Source of the DNA: Palsa-504 sp963756575
Lineage (GTDB): Bacteria; Actinomycetota; Actinomycetes; Streptosporangiales; Streptosporangiaceae
Direction: 5' to 3'
Length of the DNA stretch: 64,000 bases
Assembly: GCA_963756575.1 (NCBI GenBank)
Contig: CAVWOM010000006.1
Coordinates: 248,001 to 312,000, forward strand
A model generated the notes under the pieces. It was not told where the DNA came from and searched no databases. It was given only the letters and a program-made list of their open reading frames with translations. Positions within the stretch are counted from its first letter, which is position 1. Every line of letters starts with the position of its first letter. Made by a program: the position numbers and the translations under genes. Positions 44,316 to 53,328 of this stretch are shown one piece after another.

Positions 44316-45218
44316 ATGGTCTCGTCGGAAGACTCGGCCTGGGATGTTCCCCCCAGCATTTTCGGCACGCGCGCGGGCGGCCCGACGGTGCAGCGGCTGG
44401 TGCTGGGCGGGCAGCTGCACAAGCTGCGGGAGTCCCGCGGGATCACCGCGGAGCAGGCGGCGGAGTCGATCCGCGGGTCGCACTCCAAGATCAGCCGGAT
44501 GGAGCACGGGCGGGTCGGTTTCAAGGAGCGTGACGTGGCCGACCTGCTGACCCTGTACGGGGTGACCGACACCGAGGAACGCGCCGCGCTGCTCAACCTG
44601 GCCCGGGAAGCCAACACCCCCGGCTGGTGGCACGCCTACTCCGACATCCTCACGTCGTGGCTGGAGCCGTACGTGGGCCTGGAGGCGGCCGCGTCGGTGA
44701 TCCGGACCTACCAGGTCCAGTTCGTGCCCGGCCTGCTGCAGGCCGAAGGGTACGCCCGGGCGCTGATCCGGCAGGGATCCGCCGCCTCGGAGGAAGAGAT
44801 CGCCCGGCGCAGCGAGCTGCGGGCCAGCCGGCAGGAGATCTTGCGGCGGCCGGACGCGCCGCAGCTGTGGGCGGTGGTCGACGAGGGGGCGCTGCGGCGT
44901 CCGGTCGGCAGCCGGGAGGTCGTGCGGGATCAGCTGCGGTACCTGATCGAGGTGGCCGATCATCCGGCGGTGACGCTGCAGATCATGCCGTTCGCGGCGG
45001 GGGCCCACTCGGCCATGGGCGGCCCGTTCACGATCTTGCGGTTCGCCGAGCCGGACCTGGCCAACGTGGTCTACATCGAGCAGCTCACCAGCGCCCTGTA
45101 CCTGGACAAGCCGGTCGAGGTCGACAGCTACCTCGAGGTCATGGAGCAGCTGTGCCTGCAGGCCGAGCCCGTCGCTAACACCCCCGGGCTCCTGCGCCAG
45201 ATCCTCGCCGACACCTGA
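44316..45218 (+). CDS. XRE-family HTH regulator with DUF5753 domain (WhiJ type)
   Basis: A 300-residue protein. N-terminal HTH: LGGQLHKLRESRGITAEQAA then HSKISRMEHGRVGFKERDV. DUF5753 follows (YVGLEAAASVIRTYQVQFVP, GLLQAEGYARALI, then TLQIMPFAAGAHSAMGGPF). The ATG at 44316 has GAGGAG upstream and is preferred over 44256. Streptomycetes hold many such HTH/DUF397/ATPase sets that influence development and secondary metabolism. Confidence 0.93.
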   Translation: MVSSEDSAWDVPPSIFGTRAGGPTVQRLVLGGQLHKLRESRGITAEQAAESIRGSHSKISRMEHGRVGFKERDVADLLTLYGVTDTEERAALLNLAREANTPGWWHAYSDILTSWLEPYVGLEAAASVIRTYQVQFVPGLLQAEGYARALIRQGSAASEEEIARRSELRASRQEILRRPDAPQLWAVVDEGALRRPVGSREVVRDQLRYLIEVADHPAVTLQIMPFAAGAHSAMGGPFTILRFAEPDLANVVYIEQLTSALYLDKPVEVDSYLEVMEQLCLQAEPVANTPGLLRQILADT

Positions 45219-45247
45219 GCCGCGCCTAGGCCCGCGGAGCCGCTTCG

Positions 45248-46453
45248 TCAGGCGGGCGCGCGTTCTTCACATGCCCACGGCGAGCCGTACTCGGTGAGCA
45301 GGTCGAGGAAGGGCCGCGGCGGCAGCGCCTCCGGGCCGAGGACGCCCGTCCCGGACCAGGCGCCCGAGTCGATCAGCTCCAGCGCGACGACCGGGTTCAC
45401 CGCCGTCTGCCAGACCACCGCCTGGGAGCCGTACTCGGCCATCGACCAGGCGTTGTCGACCACGTGATAGAGGTACACCTCCCGCGGCGCGCCGTCCTTC
45501 GATGTCCCCGTCACCCAGGTCCCCGCGCACGTCAGGCCGCTCATCTGGCCGCCCAGGGCGGCCGGGTCGGGCAGGCACGCCGCCACCACGTCGCGCGGTG
45601 ACACGCTCGCGGCCCCGACCCGCACCGGTTCGGCGGAATCCAGGCCGAGCTTGTGCAGGGTCCGCAGCACGTCGATGAACTCCGCGCCGAGGCCGTACTT
45701 GAAGGTCACCCGCTGCGCCTCGATCCACCGCGGCATCAGCAGCACCTCTTCGTGCTCCACGTTCACGCACTCGACCGGGCCGATGCCGGCCGGGAAGATA
45801 AAGGTCTCGGGCTCGCTGAACGGCTCGGTGGTGAACCAGCCCCGGCCGCGCTCCCAGACCACCGGCGGGTTCAGGCACTCCTCGATCGTGGTCCAGATGG
45901 AGAAGGTGGGGGCAAAGTCGTACCCGGCCACCTCGAGGTTCGCCCCGTCCCTGACGCCGAGCTCGGCGATCTCGCCGAACAGCTCGTCGGCGGCGTACCG
46001 GGCGAACACGTCGGACAGGCCCGGCTCCACGCCCATCCCGGCCAGCGCCAGCTTCCCCGCCTGCTCCCACTGCGGCGCCAGCGCGAACTGCTCGTCGCCG
46101 AGCTTGACGCCCGCCTGGCGGTACGGGTCACCGGGATGGGGGCGGGACAGTGACATCGCCATGTCCAGGTAATGGGTGCCCGCGGCGAGCGCGGCACGGA
46201 ATAGCGGCATCACGAAGCGCGGATCCGTGGCGTTCATGAGCACATCGCAACGGTGTCCGGTGAGCAGGGCGGCGGTGGCCTGCTCGTCGCGCGCGTCCAG
46301 CGGCACGGCCTCGTACCCGGCACGGGCCGCCGCCGCGCGCTGGGCCCGGCCCAGGTCGTAGTCGGCGACGATCAGCTCAGCGAACGGACGACGGGCGGCA
46401 ATCCGGGCAAATGCCGTGCCGACGCCGCCCGCACCGACCAGAAGAATGCGCAT
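45248..46453 (-). CDS. Saccharopine dehydrogenase-like oxidoreductase
   Basis: A 401-residue protein. N-terminal Rossmann motif MRILLVGAGGVGTAFARIAA, then DVLMNATDPRFVMPLFRAAL, and the central GMGVEPGLSDVFARYAADEL typical of the family. Relatives act on lysine, carboxynorspermidine or homospermidine; the substrate is not evident. TAGGAT lies 6 nt before the ATG, so it is leaderless. Convergent with the HTH gene. Confidence 0.88.
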   Translation of the reverse strand: MRILLVGAGGVGTAFARIAARRPFAELIVADYDLGRAQRAAAARAGYEAVPLDARDEQATAALLTGHRCDVLMNATDPRFVMPLFRAALAAGTHYLDMAMSLSRPHPGDPYRQAGVKLGDEQFALAPQWEQAGKLALAGMGVEPGLSDVFARYAADELFGEIAELGVRDGANLEVAGYDFAPTFSIWTTIEECLNPPVVWERGRGWFTTEPFSEPETFIFPAGIGPVECVNVEHEEVLLMPRWIEAQRVTFKYGLGAEFIDVLRTLHKLGLDSAEPVRVGAASVSPRDVVAACLPDPAALGGQMSGLTCAGTWVTGTSKDGAPREVYLYHVVDNAWSMAEYGSQAVVWQTAVNPVVALELIDSGAWSGTGVLGPEALPPRPFLDLLTEYGSPWACEERAPA

Positions 46454-46680
46454 GGGCCGATCCTAGACCTTTGGCCGTTACGCTGACGAGACCGGCTGTG
46501 ATATAGAGCTGTTACTACGGATATCGTTGCTGCATAGCGCAATTCGTGCTAGAACCGTAGGACCGGAAGTGCGGAATCAGTCGCCCGGCGCAGCGCGATC
46601 CGACCTTCGGCCACGGGCGTCCTTTCCGGCGGCGGAGGCGGCCCATCCGGCGTTACCGGCTGACGTACAGGAGGGTGAGG

Positions 46681-48237
46681 ATGGCCACCGCTTCAGGGGT
46701 CCCGACCGAACAGATGCAGGCTAAAGGCCTGGCCACCGGCAAGCTGGGCCTGATCTCGAGTACCGTCATCGCCACCGCGTCGGTCGCGCCCGCCTACAGC
46801 CTGGCGGCCACCTTGGCGTTCATCGTCGCCGCGGTCGGGCTGCAGGCCCCGGCCATCGCGGTGCTGGCGTTCGTGCCGATGCTGCTCTGCTCGATCGGCT
46901 ACAACGAGATGAACAAGGCCGACCCCGACTGCGGCACCACCTTCACCTGGGCCACCCGGGCGTTCAACCCCAAGCTGGGCTGGGCGGGCGGCTGGGGCAT
47001 CGTGGCGGCCGACGTCCTGGTGATGGCGAGCCTGGCCCAGGTGGCCGGCCAGTACATCTTCCTGCTGTTCAACGCCAACGGCATCGGCGGCAACCCGGCC
47101 AGCGGCTGGGTGCTGCTGGTCGGGGTGCTGTGGATCGTGGTCATGACCTACATCTGCTACCGCGGCATCGAGGTGTCGGCCAACTTCCAGAAGGCGCTGC
47201 TGACCATCGAGCTCGGCATGCTGCTGGTGTTCTCCGTCGTGGCGCTGGTCAGGGTGGGCACCGGGCACCACCCGGCCGAGTCGATCACCCCGAGCATCTC
47301 CTGGCTGAACCCGTTCGACGTGTCGAGCTTCAACGCGTTCGCCAGCGGCCTGATCCTGATGGTGTTCATCTACTGGGGCTGGGACACCGCGCTGTCGATC
47401 AACGAGGAGACCAAGGACCCGGAGAAGACCCCCGGCCGGGCGGCCATGCTGTCCACCCTCATCCTGCTGTTCAGCTACGCGATCATCATCTTCGCGGCGG
47501 AGTCGTTCGCCGGCGTCGGGGACAAGGGCATCGGCATCCTGAACCCGGCGCACGCCAGCGACGTGATCTCGGTGCTCGGCACCGCGGTCTTCGGCAGCGC
47601 CTGGGTCGGCTCGCTGTTCAGCCACCTGCTGCTGCTGATGGTGCTGTCCTCGGCGGCCGCGTCGACCCAGACCACGATCTTGCCCACCGCGCGGACCACG
47701 CTGTCGATGGCGACCTACCGGGCGCTGCCCAAGGCCTTCGCCAAGATGCACCCGAAGAACCTGACCCCCACGGTGTCGACGATCACCATGGGCGGCATCT
47801 CGATCGTGCTCTACGTGGGGATGAACTACATATCGGGCGGCAACGTCATCGCCGACGCGGTGACCTCCTGCGGCGTCTACATCGCGCTGTACTACGGGCT
47901 GACCGGTTTCACGTCCTTCTGGTACTACCGCAAGACGCTGCGGGAAAGCGCCAGGAACCTGTGGATGCGCGGCATCCTCCCGCTGCTCGGCGGGCTCATC
48001 ATGTACTTCCTGGGCGCCTGGAGCCTGTGGGAGGACTACGACGTGGCCACGCAGAACAGCTACACCATGTACACCGTGCCCGGCCTGCACTGGCAGGTCG
48101 GCGGCGTGTTCGTCATCGTCTTCATGACCGCGGTGGTCGGGCTCATCGTGTTCCTCTACTGCCGGTTCGCCATGCCGGCCTTCTTCAAGGGCCAGACGCT
48201 CAACCGGTCCACCCCGACCCTGGTCCCGGATGAATAG
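46681..48237 (+). CDS. APC family amino acid permease
   Basis: A 518-residue protein with about 12 hydrophobic helices. The first carries the APC signature SSTVIATASVAPAYSLAATL; later helices include GWGIVAADVLVMASLAQVAG and INEETKDPEKTPGRAAML, the conserved cytoplasmic loop. The ATG at 46681 lies 6 nt after AGGAGG and is preferred over the GTG at 46675. Likely amino acid or amine import; divergent from the saccharopine dehydrogenase-like gene, so a shared substrate is possible. Confidence 0.92.
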   Translation: MATASGVPTEQMQAKGLATGKLGLISSTVIATASVAPAYSLAATLAFIVAAVGLQAPAIAVLAFVPMLLCSIGYNEMNKADPDCGTTFTWATRAFNPKLGWAGGWGIVAADVLVMASLAQVAGQYIFLLFNANGIGGNPASGWVLLVGVLWIVVMTYICYRGIEVSANFQKALLTIELGMLLVFSVVALVRVGTGHHPAESITPSISWLNPFDVSSFNAFASGLILMVFIYWGWDTALSINEETKDPEKTPGRAAMLSTLILLFSYAIIIFAAESFAGVGDKGIGILNPAHASDVISVLGTAVFGSAWVGSLFSHLLLLMVLSSAAASTQTTILPTARTTLSMATYRALPKAFAKMHPKNLTPTVSTITMGGISIVLYVGMNYISGGNVIADAVTSCGVYIALYYGLTGFTSFWYYRKTLRESARNLWMRGILPLLGGLIMYFLGAWSLWEDYDVATQNSYTMYTVPGLHWQVGGVFVIVFMTAVVGLIVFLYCRFAMPAFFKGQTLNRSTPTLVPDE

Positions 48238-48301
48238 GTAGCGGTCAGGCTTCACGGGGGCGCTCCGGCTGCGGCCGGGGCGCCCTCCTAAGATGGCGGG
48301 C

Positions 48302-49021
48302 GTGCTCGATGACACGGAGATAAGCCGGGTGCTCGCCATCACGGCCCACCCGGACGACGTGGACTTCTCGGCGGCCGGGACGGTCGCGCGGTGGACCGAG
48401 GCGGGCCTGGAGGTGGTCTACTGCATCGTGACCGACGGCGACGCCGGCGGTTTCGACGAGGACTTCCCCCGGGCGGAGATGCCGGCCCTGCGCCGGGCCG
48501 AGCAGGTCGCCGCGGCCAAGTGCGTCGGCGTGCACGACGTGCGCTTCCTCGGCTACCCGGACGGCCGGGTCGAGGCCACCCTGGACCTGCGCCGGGACCT
48601 GGCCCGGGTGATCAGGCAGGTCCGCCCGGACCGGGTGCTGAGCCCCAGCCCGGAGCGGAGCTACGCCAGGATCGGCATCGGCCATCCCGACCACCGCGCG
48701 GTGGGCGCGGCCACCCTGGACGCCGTCTACCCGGACGCGCGCAACCCGTTCGCCTTCCCCGAGCTCCGCGAGCGCGAGTCGCTGGCCGCCTGGACCGTGC
48801 GCGAGGTCTGGATCGCCGGCGGCCCGGATCCCAACCACTACGTGGACGTGACCGAGACGCTCGGTCGCAAGCTCGCCGCCCTGCGCGCGCACGAGAGCCA
48901 GACCGGGCACATGGAGGACCTGGCCGAGCGGATCAGGACCAGGCTGGCGCTGGTCGCCCAGCAGGCCGGGCTGCCCGACGGCCGCCTGGCCGAAGGCTTC
49001 CGGGTTCTGGACACCGCCTGA
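48302..49021 (+). CDS. PIG-L family deacetylase
   Basis: About 239 residues. Zinc motif ITAHPDDVDFSAAGTVARW with the second His in GHPDHRAVGAATLDAVYP. Members deacetylate N-acetylglucosamine-containing small molecules, including mycothiol precursors and conjugates (MshB/Mca). The GTG at 48302 is preferred because TAAGAT ends 7 nt before it; an ATG at 48293 would overlap that -10. Confidence 0.88.
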   Translation: MLDDTEISRVLAITAHPDDVDFSAAGTVARWTEAGLEVVYCIVTDGDAGGFDEDFPRAEMPALRRAEQVAAAKCVGVHDVRFLGYPDGRVEATLDLRRDLARVIRQVRPDRVLSPSPERSYARIGIGHPDHRAVGAATLDAVYPDARNPFAFPELRERESLAAWTVREVWIAGGPDPNHYVDVTETLGRKLAALRAHESQTGHMEDLAERIRTRLALVAQQAGLPDGRLAEGFRVLDTA

Positions 49022-49026
49022 GCTGC

Positions 49027-49050
49027 GGTGGCGGCGTTTTTGCCGTCACC
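49027..49050 (+). terminator. Hairpin after the PIG-L gene
   Basis: GGTGGCGGC and GCCGTCACC pair with one G-T wobble around GTTTTT. It begins 5 nt after the stop. Confidence 0.55.
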
Positions 49051-49069
49051 GGCCGATACCGGGCATAAT
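49040..49069 (+). promoter_or_regulatory. Promoter of the CoxG-like gene
   Basis: -35 TTGCCG (49040-49045) and -10 CATAAT (49064-49069) with an 18-nt spacer. The gene downstream has a leader of about 30 nt and Shine-Dalgarno AGGAGAG, unlike the leaderless genes around it. The -35 overlaps the preceding terminator loop. Confidence 0.5.
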
Positions 49070-49105
49070 TCACTGATTGAAATCCAGCCAGGAGAGTGAC
49101 GCACC

Positions 49106-49952
49106 ATGGCCATGGAGATGGACCACTCCTTCACCGTCCCCGTTCCCCCGGCCCAGGCCTGGGACGTGCTGCTCGACGTGGAGCGGATCGCGCCGTGCAT
49201 GCCCGGCGCCACCGTCGAGGAGTTCGACGGCGAGGTGGTCACCGGGCGGATCAAGGTCAAGGTGGGCCCGGTGTCGCTGACCTACCGCGGCACCGCGAAG
49301 TTCACCGAGCGCGACGGCGACGCCCACGTCATCGTGCTCGAGGCGTCCGGCAAGGAGACCCGCGGCGCGGGCACCGCCTCGGCGACCGTCCAGGCCTCCC
49401 TCGTCCCCGAGTCGGCCGGCCAGGCGACCGCGGTCAGCATGCACACGACGATGAACATCACCGGGCGCCCCGCCCAGTTCGGCCGCGGGGTCATGGTCGA
49501 GGTCGGCAGCAAGCTGGTGGAGCAGTTCGCGCAGAACCTGCGCCAGCAGATCTCCGCCGAGCCCGCATCCCCGCGCCGCGCCCGCATCCCCCGCCGAGGC
49601 CGCATCCCCCGCCGAGGCCGTGCCCGCCGCCGAGGCCGCCGCCGTCGGCGACGGTGCCGGGGCGGACACGAGCGCGGGCCCGTCCCCCGTAACCGCGGCC
49701 GGCCAAACGAGTGCCACCACGCCCGTCGCCAGCCCGCCCGTGGCCGCTACCCCAGCCGCCCCGCCCGCCGCGGTCAGCGCACCTGTCGCCCGCACCACGC
49801 CCGCTCCGGCCGCCCCGGCGAGCGCCGATTCCATCAACCTGATCCGGCTGGTCGGCCCGGCCATCCTCAAGCGGGTCGTCCCGGTGGCCGCCGCGGTGGC
49901 CGCCCTCACCCTGCTCGGCCGCCGCCTGCTCCGCCGCGGCGCCAAGAAGTAG
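49106..49952 (+). CDS. CoxG-like SRPBCC protein with Ala/Pro tail and C-terminal helix (frameshifted here)
   Basis: About 282 residues. SRPBCC domain residues 1-150: MDHSFTVPVPPAQAWDVLLD, IAPCMPGATVEEFDGEVVTG and MNITGRPAQFGRGVMVEVGS match CO dehydrogenase subunit G family. Near 49572 a GC-rich repeat (CCCGCATCCCC...) contains an indel; the correct continuation is a PAAEAAS-type repeat, an Ala/Pro tail, and INLIRLVGPAILKRVVPVAA with a basic end, likely a membrane anchor. CoxG recruits CO dehydrogenase to the membrane, but no such enzyme is nearby and many members have other roles. Confidence 0.8.
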
Positions 49953-49972
49953 CGTCCCCGGCGGTAAAGGGG

Positions 49973-51069
49973 TCAGGGGATCAGGAGGGTGCGCAGGGCC
50001 AGGCCGGCTTCCAGGTCGTCCAGGCTGGCGGCGGCCGCTTCGAGGGGGCGCCGGGAGCTGACCAGCTCGTCCAGGCTCAGCTGGCCGTCCATGTAACGGT
50101 CCACCAAGGCGGGGATGTCGATGGCGGGGCGGACGCTGCCGTAGTTCGAACCGAGGATGCGCTGGTCGGCCTCGGCCAGGACGAGGGGCTCGAAGCTGGC
50201 CCGGGCGCCGGCGGGCGGCAGGCCCACCAGGACCGCGGCGCCGCCGAGGCCCAGCATCGAGATCGCCTGCTCGGTGGTGCGGGTCAGGCCGATCGCGTCG
50301 AAGGCGTAGTCGGCCCCGTCCGGTATCAGGTCGTGCAGGGCTTGGACCGCGTCGGCCGCGGAGACGTCGATCACGTCGGTCGCCCCGAGCGCGGTCGCCA
50401 GCGCGAGCTTGGGGCCCGCAGGTCCATGGCGACGATCCGCCCGGCGCCGGCCAGCCGGGCGCCCTGGATCACGGAAAGCCCGACCCCGCCGCAGCCGATG
50501 ACGGCCACGGTCGCCCCGGGCTCGACGGCCGCGGTGTTGGTCACCGCGCCGACCCCGGTCGCGACCGCGCAGCCGACGAGCGCGATCACGTCCAGCGGCG
50601 CGTCGTCCCTGACCTTGATCGCGCCGGAGGCGGGGACGACGGCCTCCTCGGCGAACGAGGACACGCCGAGGTAGTGGTAGACGGTCTCGCCGTCGCGGCT
50701 GAGCCGCGAGGTGCCGTCCGGCATCGTGCCGCCGGGGGCTACGATCGTGGCGGCCACCTGGCAGCGGGCCTCGCGGCCCGCCCGGCAGTAGCGGCACCGG
50801 CCGCACGGCGCCACCCAGGACAGCACCACGTGATCACCCTCGGCCAGGTGCGAGACGCCGGGGCCGAGGGCGGTCACGGTGCCCGAGCCCTCGTGCCCCA
50901 TGACCAGCGGAACGGGCGGCTGCCACTCGCCCCGGCGGACATGCAGGTCGGAGTGGCAGACTCCGGCCGCGGCGATCTTGACCCGGACCTCGCCCGGTCC
51001 CGGCGGAGCCAGGTCGACGTCGGTGACCTCAGCCGGGGCGCCCGGGCGGGTGAAGACCACTGCGCGCAC
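49973..51069 (-). CDS. Zinc-dependent alcohol dehydrogenase (frameshifted here)
   Basis: About 365 residues of the MDR class III-like type. Catalytic zinc Cys in AAGVCHSDLHVR and GHEGSGTV; structural zinc from CGRCRYCRAGREARC; NAD site VIGCGGVGLSVIQGARLAGA. The frame breaks near 50420 in MDLRG-PKLALATALGATDV, one G missing. The similarity to mycothiol-dependent formaldehyde/alcohol dehydrogenases is suggestive only. AGGAG precedes the GTG; the gene is 9 nt downstream of tsaD. Confidence 0.9.
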
Positions 51070-51078
51070 GGCGTGCTC

Positions 51079-52110
51079 CTAGCGGACCAGGACGTCGGTG
51101 ACGGGGAGGGAGGAGTCGGCGGGCAGGTCGAGCGGGGACGGGGGCAGGCCGCGGGACACGATCTCCGCGCCCAGGGCCGCGACCATCGCGCCGTTGTCGG
51201 TGCACAGGCCCGGGCGCGGCACGCGCAGCTTGATGCCGGCCGCCGCGCACCGTTCGGCGGCCAGCGAGCGCAGCCGGGAGTTGGCCGCCACGCCGCCGCC
51301 GACGATCAGGTCGGTGACGCCGTGCCGCTGGCAGGCCTGGACGGCCTTGCGGGTGAGCACGTCGGCCACTGCCTCCTGGAAGGAGGCGGCCACGTCGGCG
51401 GCGGGCACCGGCTCGCCGGCCGCCTGCCGGGCCTCCACCCAGCGGGCCACCGCGGTCTTCAGGCCCGCGAAGGAGAAGTCGAGGGTGCCGTCGTGGTACT
51501 TGGCGCGGGGGAAGCTGATCGCGGCGGGGTCGCCGTCGCGCGCCGCCTTGTCGATCGGCGGGCCGCCCGGGAACGGCATGCCGAGCACCCGGGCCACCTT
51601 GTCGTACGCCTCGCCGGCCGCGTCATCGATGGTGGCCCCGAGCGGGATGACCTCCTGGGCCACGTCCGGTACGAGCAGCAGCGAGGAATGGCCGCCGGAC
51701 ACCAGCAGGGCCACCGCGGGAGCCGGCAGCGTGCCGTGTTCCAGCTGGTCGACGGCGATGTGCGCGGCCAGGTGGTTGACGCCGTAGAGCGGCTTGCCCA
51801 GCGCGAAGGCGTACGCCTTGGCCGCGGCCACCCCCACCAGCAGGGCCCCGGCCAGGCCGGGCCCGGCGGTGACGGCCACGGCGTCGATGTCCCCGGGCCG
51901 GACGCCGGCGGTGGCCAGCGCCCGGTCGAAGGTGGGAAGCATCGCTTCCAGGTGCGCCCGGCTGGCCACCTCGGGGACCACGCCGCCGAACCGCGCGTGC
52001 TCGGCCACGCTGGAGGCGACCGCGTCGGCGAGCAGTTCGTGGCCGCGGACCAGCCCGATGCCGGTCTCGTCGCAGGACGTCTCGATGCCCATGATCAGCG
52101 GGGCGGTCAT
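51079..52110 (-). CDS. tsaD: tRNA N6-adenosine threonylcarbamoyltransferase
   Basis: Transfers threonylcarbamoyl to A37 of ANN-decoding tRNAs. The 343-residue protein has MGIETSCDETGIGLV, metal His in GVNHLAAHIAVDQ, ALLVSGGHSSLLLV, ATIDDAAGEAYDKVARVLG and CTDNGAMVA. The start overlaps the rimI stop (ATGA). Confidence 0.97.
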   Translation of the reverse strand: MTAPLIMGIETSCDETGIGLVRGHELLADAVASSVAEHARFGGVVPEVASRAHLEAMLPTFDRALATAGVRPGDIDAVAVTAGPGLAGALLVGVAAAKAYAFALGKPLYGVNHLAAHIAVDQLEHGTLPAPAVALLVSGGHSSLLLVPDVAQEVIPLGATIDDAAGEAYDKVARVLGMPFPGGPPIDKAARDGDPAAISFPRAKYHDGTLDFSFAGLKTAVARWVEARQAAGEPVPAADVAASFQEAVADVLTRKAVQACQRHGVTDLIVGGGVAANSRLRSLAAERCAAAGIKLRVPRPGLCTDNGAMVAALGAEIVSRGLPPSPLDLPADSSLPVTDVLVR

Positions 52111-52604
52111 CGCGCGAGCCCCTTCCGCATGACCACGGCGTCCACCCCGGACGGCTGGTAGTAGCCGCGCCTGATCCCGACCTCGGTGAACCCGTGCCGC
52201 AGGTACAGCTGCCTGGCCCTGGGGTTGTCCTCCCGCACCTCGAGCAAGACCTCCTCGTAACCGCGCTTTCCCGCCTCGTCGACGAGCGCCGTGAGCAATG
52301 CCGTCCCGGTCCCCGCGCCCCAGCGGGCCGGGTCGACCGCCAGCGTGACCACGTCCGCCTGCGATCCGCCGGTGAACATCATCCCCGCGTAGCCGACGAG
52401 CGCGCCCGCGCCCACGGCCACCAGGTAGAGCCGGCGCGAGGCCGGCTGCGCGAACTCCGCCGCGAACATCTCCGGGGTCCACGCGTCCTCGGGGAAGAGC
52501 CGCTGTTCCAGGGCCATGATCGCGGCCATGTCGGCCTTGATCATCGGCCGCAGCCGCACCTCGTCCCGGCCCTCGAGCCGGGTTTCCCCGGGCTGGGCGC
52601 TCAC
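52107..52604 (-). CDS. rimI: Ribosomal protein S18-alanine N-acetyltransferase
   Basis: A 165-residue GNAT: VRLRPMIKADMAAIMALEQ, VTLAVDPARWGAGTGTALLTAL (acetyl-CoA loop) and LEVREDNPRARQLYLRHGFTEV. The GTG at 52604 overlaps the tsaB stop by 4 nt; its far end overlaps tsaD. The tsaB-rimI-tsaD order is standard. Confidence 0.93.
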   Translation of the reverse strand: MSAQPGETRLEGRDEVRLRPMIKADMAAIMALEQRLFPEDAWTPEMFAAEFAQPASRRLYLVAVGAGALVGYAGMMFTGGSQADVVTLAVDPARWGAGTGTALLTALVDEAGKRGYEEVLLEVREDNPRARQLYLRHGFTEVGIRRGYYQPSGVDAVVMRKGLAR

Positions 52605-53257
52605 GACGGCGTGACCCGCTTGGGCCGCCCCGGCTCCTTGGCGTCCGGCCGCCGCAGGTAAAGGGGTTCCGCCGGGTGGACGGGCCGGCCCGCGGCGATC
52701 TCGGCCGCGACGATGCCGCAGAGCGTGCGCGCGCTGGGATAGGCGGGCTCGATGATCTCGCCGAACGCCTCCGGGTAGAGCGGCCCCCCGGCGCCGGCGA
52801 CGGCCAGGTCGGTGGCGCCGGGGACGGCGGCCGCGGGGCCGACCAGGGGTCCCTCCAGGCGGCGGCCGTCCGCGGCGTAGCGGGCCCAGTAGACCTCCTT
52901 GCGGCGCGCGTCGGTCGCCACGACGAACTCCCGCCCGCCGGGCGGGGTGACGGCGGCGGCGATGACGTCCAGGGAGCACACCCCGTGCACGGGGATGCCG
53001 AGCACGGAGCCGAGCACGCGCGCGGTCACCACGCCGACCCGCAGGCCGGTGTACGGTCCGGGGCCGACTCCGACGGCGACCGCGGTCAGGTCGGCGCGGG
53101 ACGCGCCCGCGTCGGCCAGCACCTTGGCGATCATCGGCGCGAGCAGCTCACCGTGACGGCGGCCGTCGGCGGCGGACGCCTCGGCCACGACTCGGTCCCC
53201 GTCGTGGACGGCCACGCTCACCGCCGGGGTCGCAGTATCAAAACCCACCACAAGCAC
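52601..53257 (-). CDS. tsaB: tRNA threonylcarbamoyladenosine biosynthesis protein TsaB
   Basis: A 218-residue partner of TsaD with the same ASKHA fold: LVVGFDTATPAVSVAVHDG, HGELLAPMIAKVLADAG and VGVGPGPYTGLRVGVVTARV. The GTG at 53257 is preferred over the ATG at 53278 because TAGGCT (53265-53270) ends 7 nt before it and homology starts there. Confidence 0.93.
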   Translation of the reverse strand: MLVVGFDTATPAVSVAVHDGDRVVAEASAADGRRHGELLAPMIAKVLADAGASRADLTAVAVGVGPGPYTGLRVGVVTARVLGSVLGIPVHGVCSLDVIAAAVTPPGGREFVVATDARRKEVYWARYAADGRRLEGPLVGPAAAVPGATDLAVAGAGGPLYPEAFGEIIEPAYPSARTLCGIVAAEIAAGRPVHPAEPLYLRRPDAKEPGRPKRVTPS

Positions 53258-53328
53258 GCCGACCAGCCTAGCGGCCATCCGGCGTGGCTGAGCCAGGTCG
53301 GATCAGCCCGCGGGCCTGATCCAGCGGA

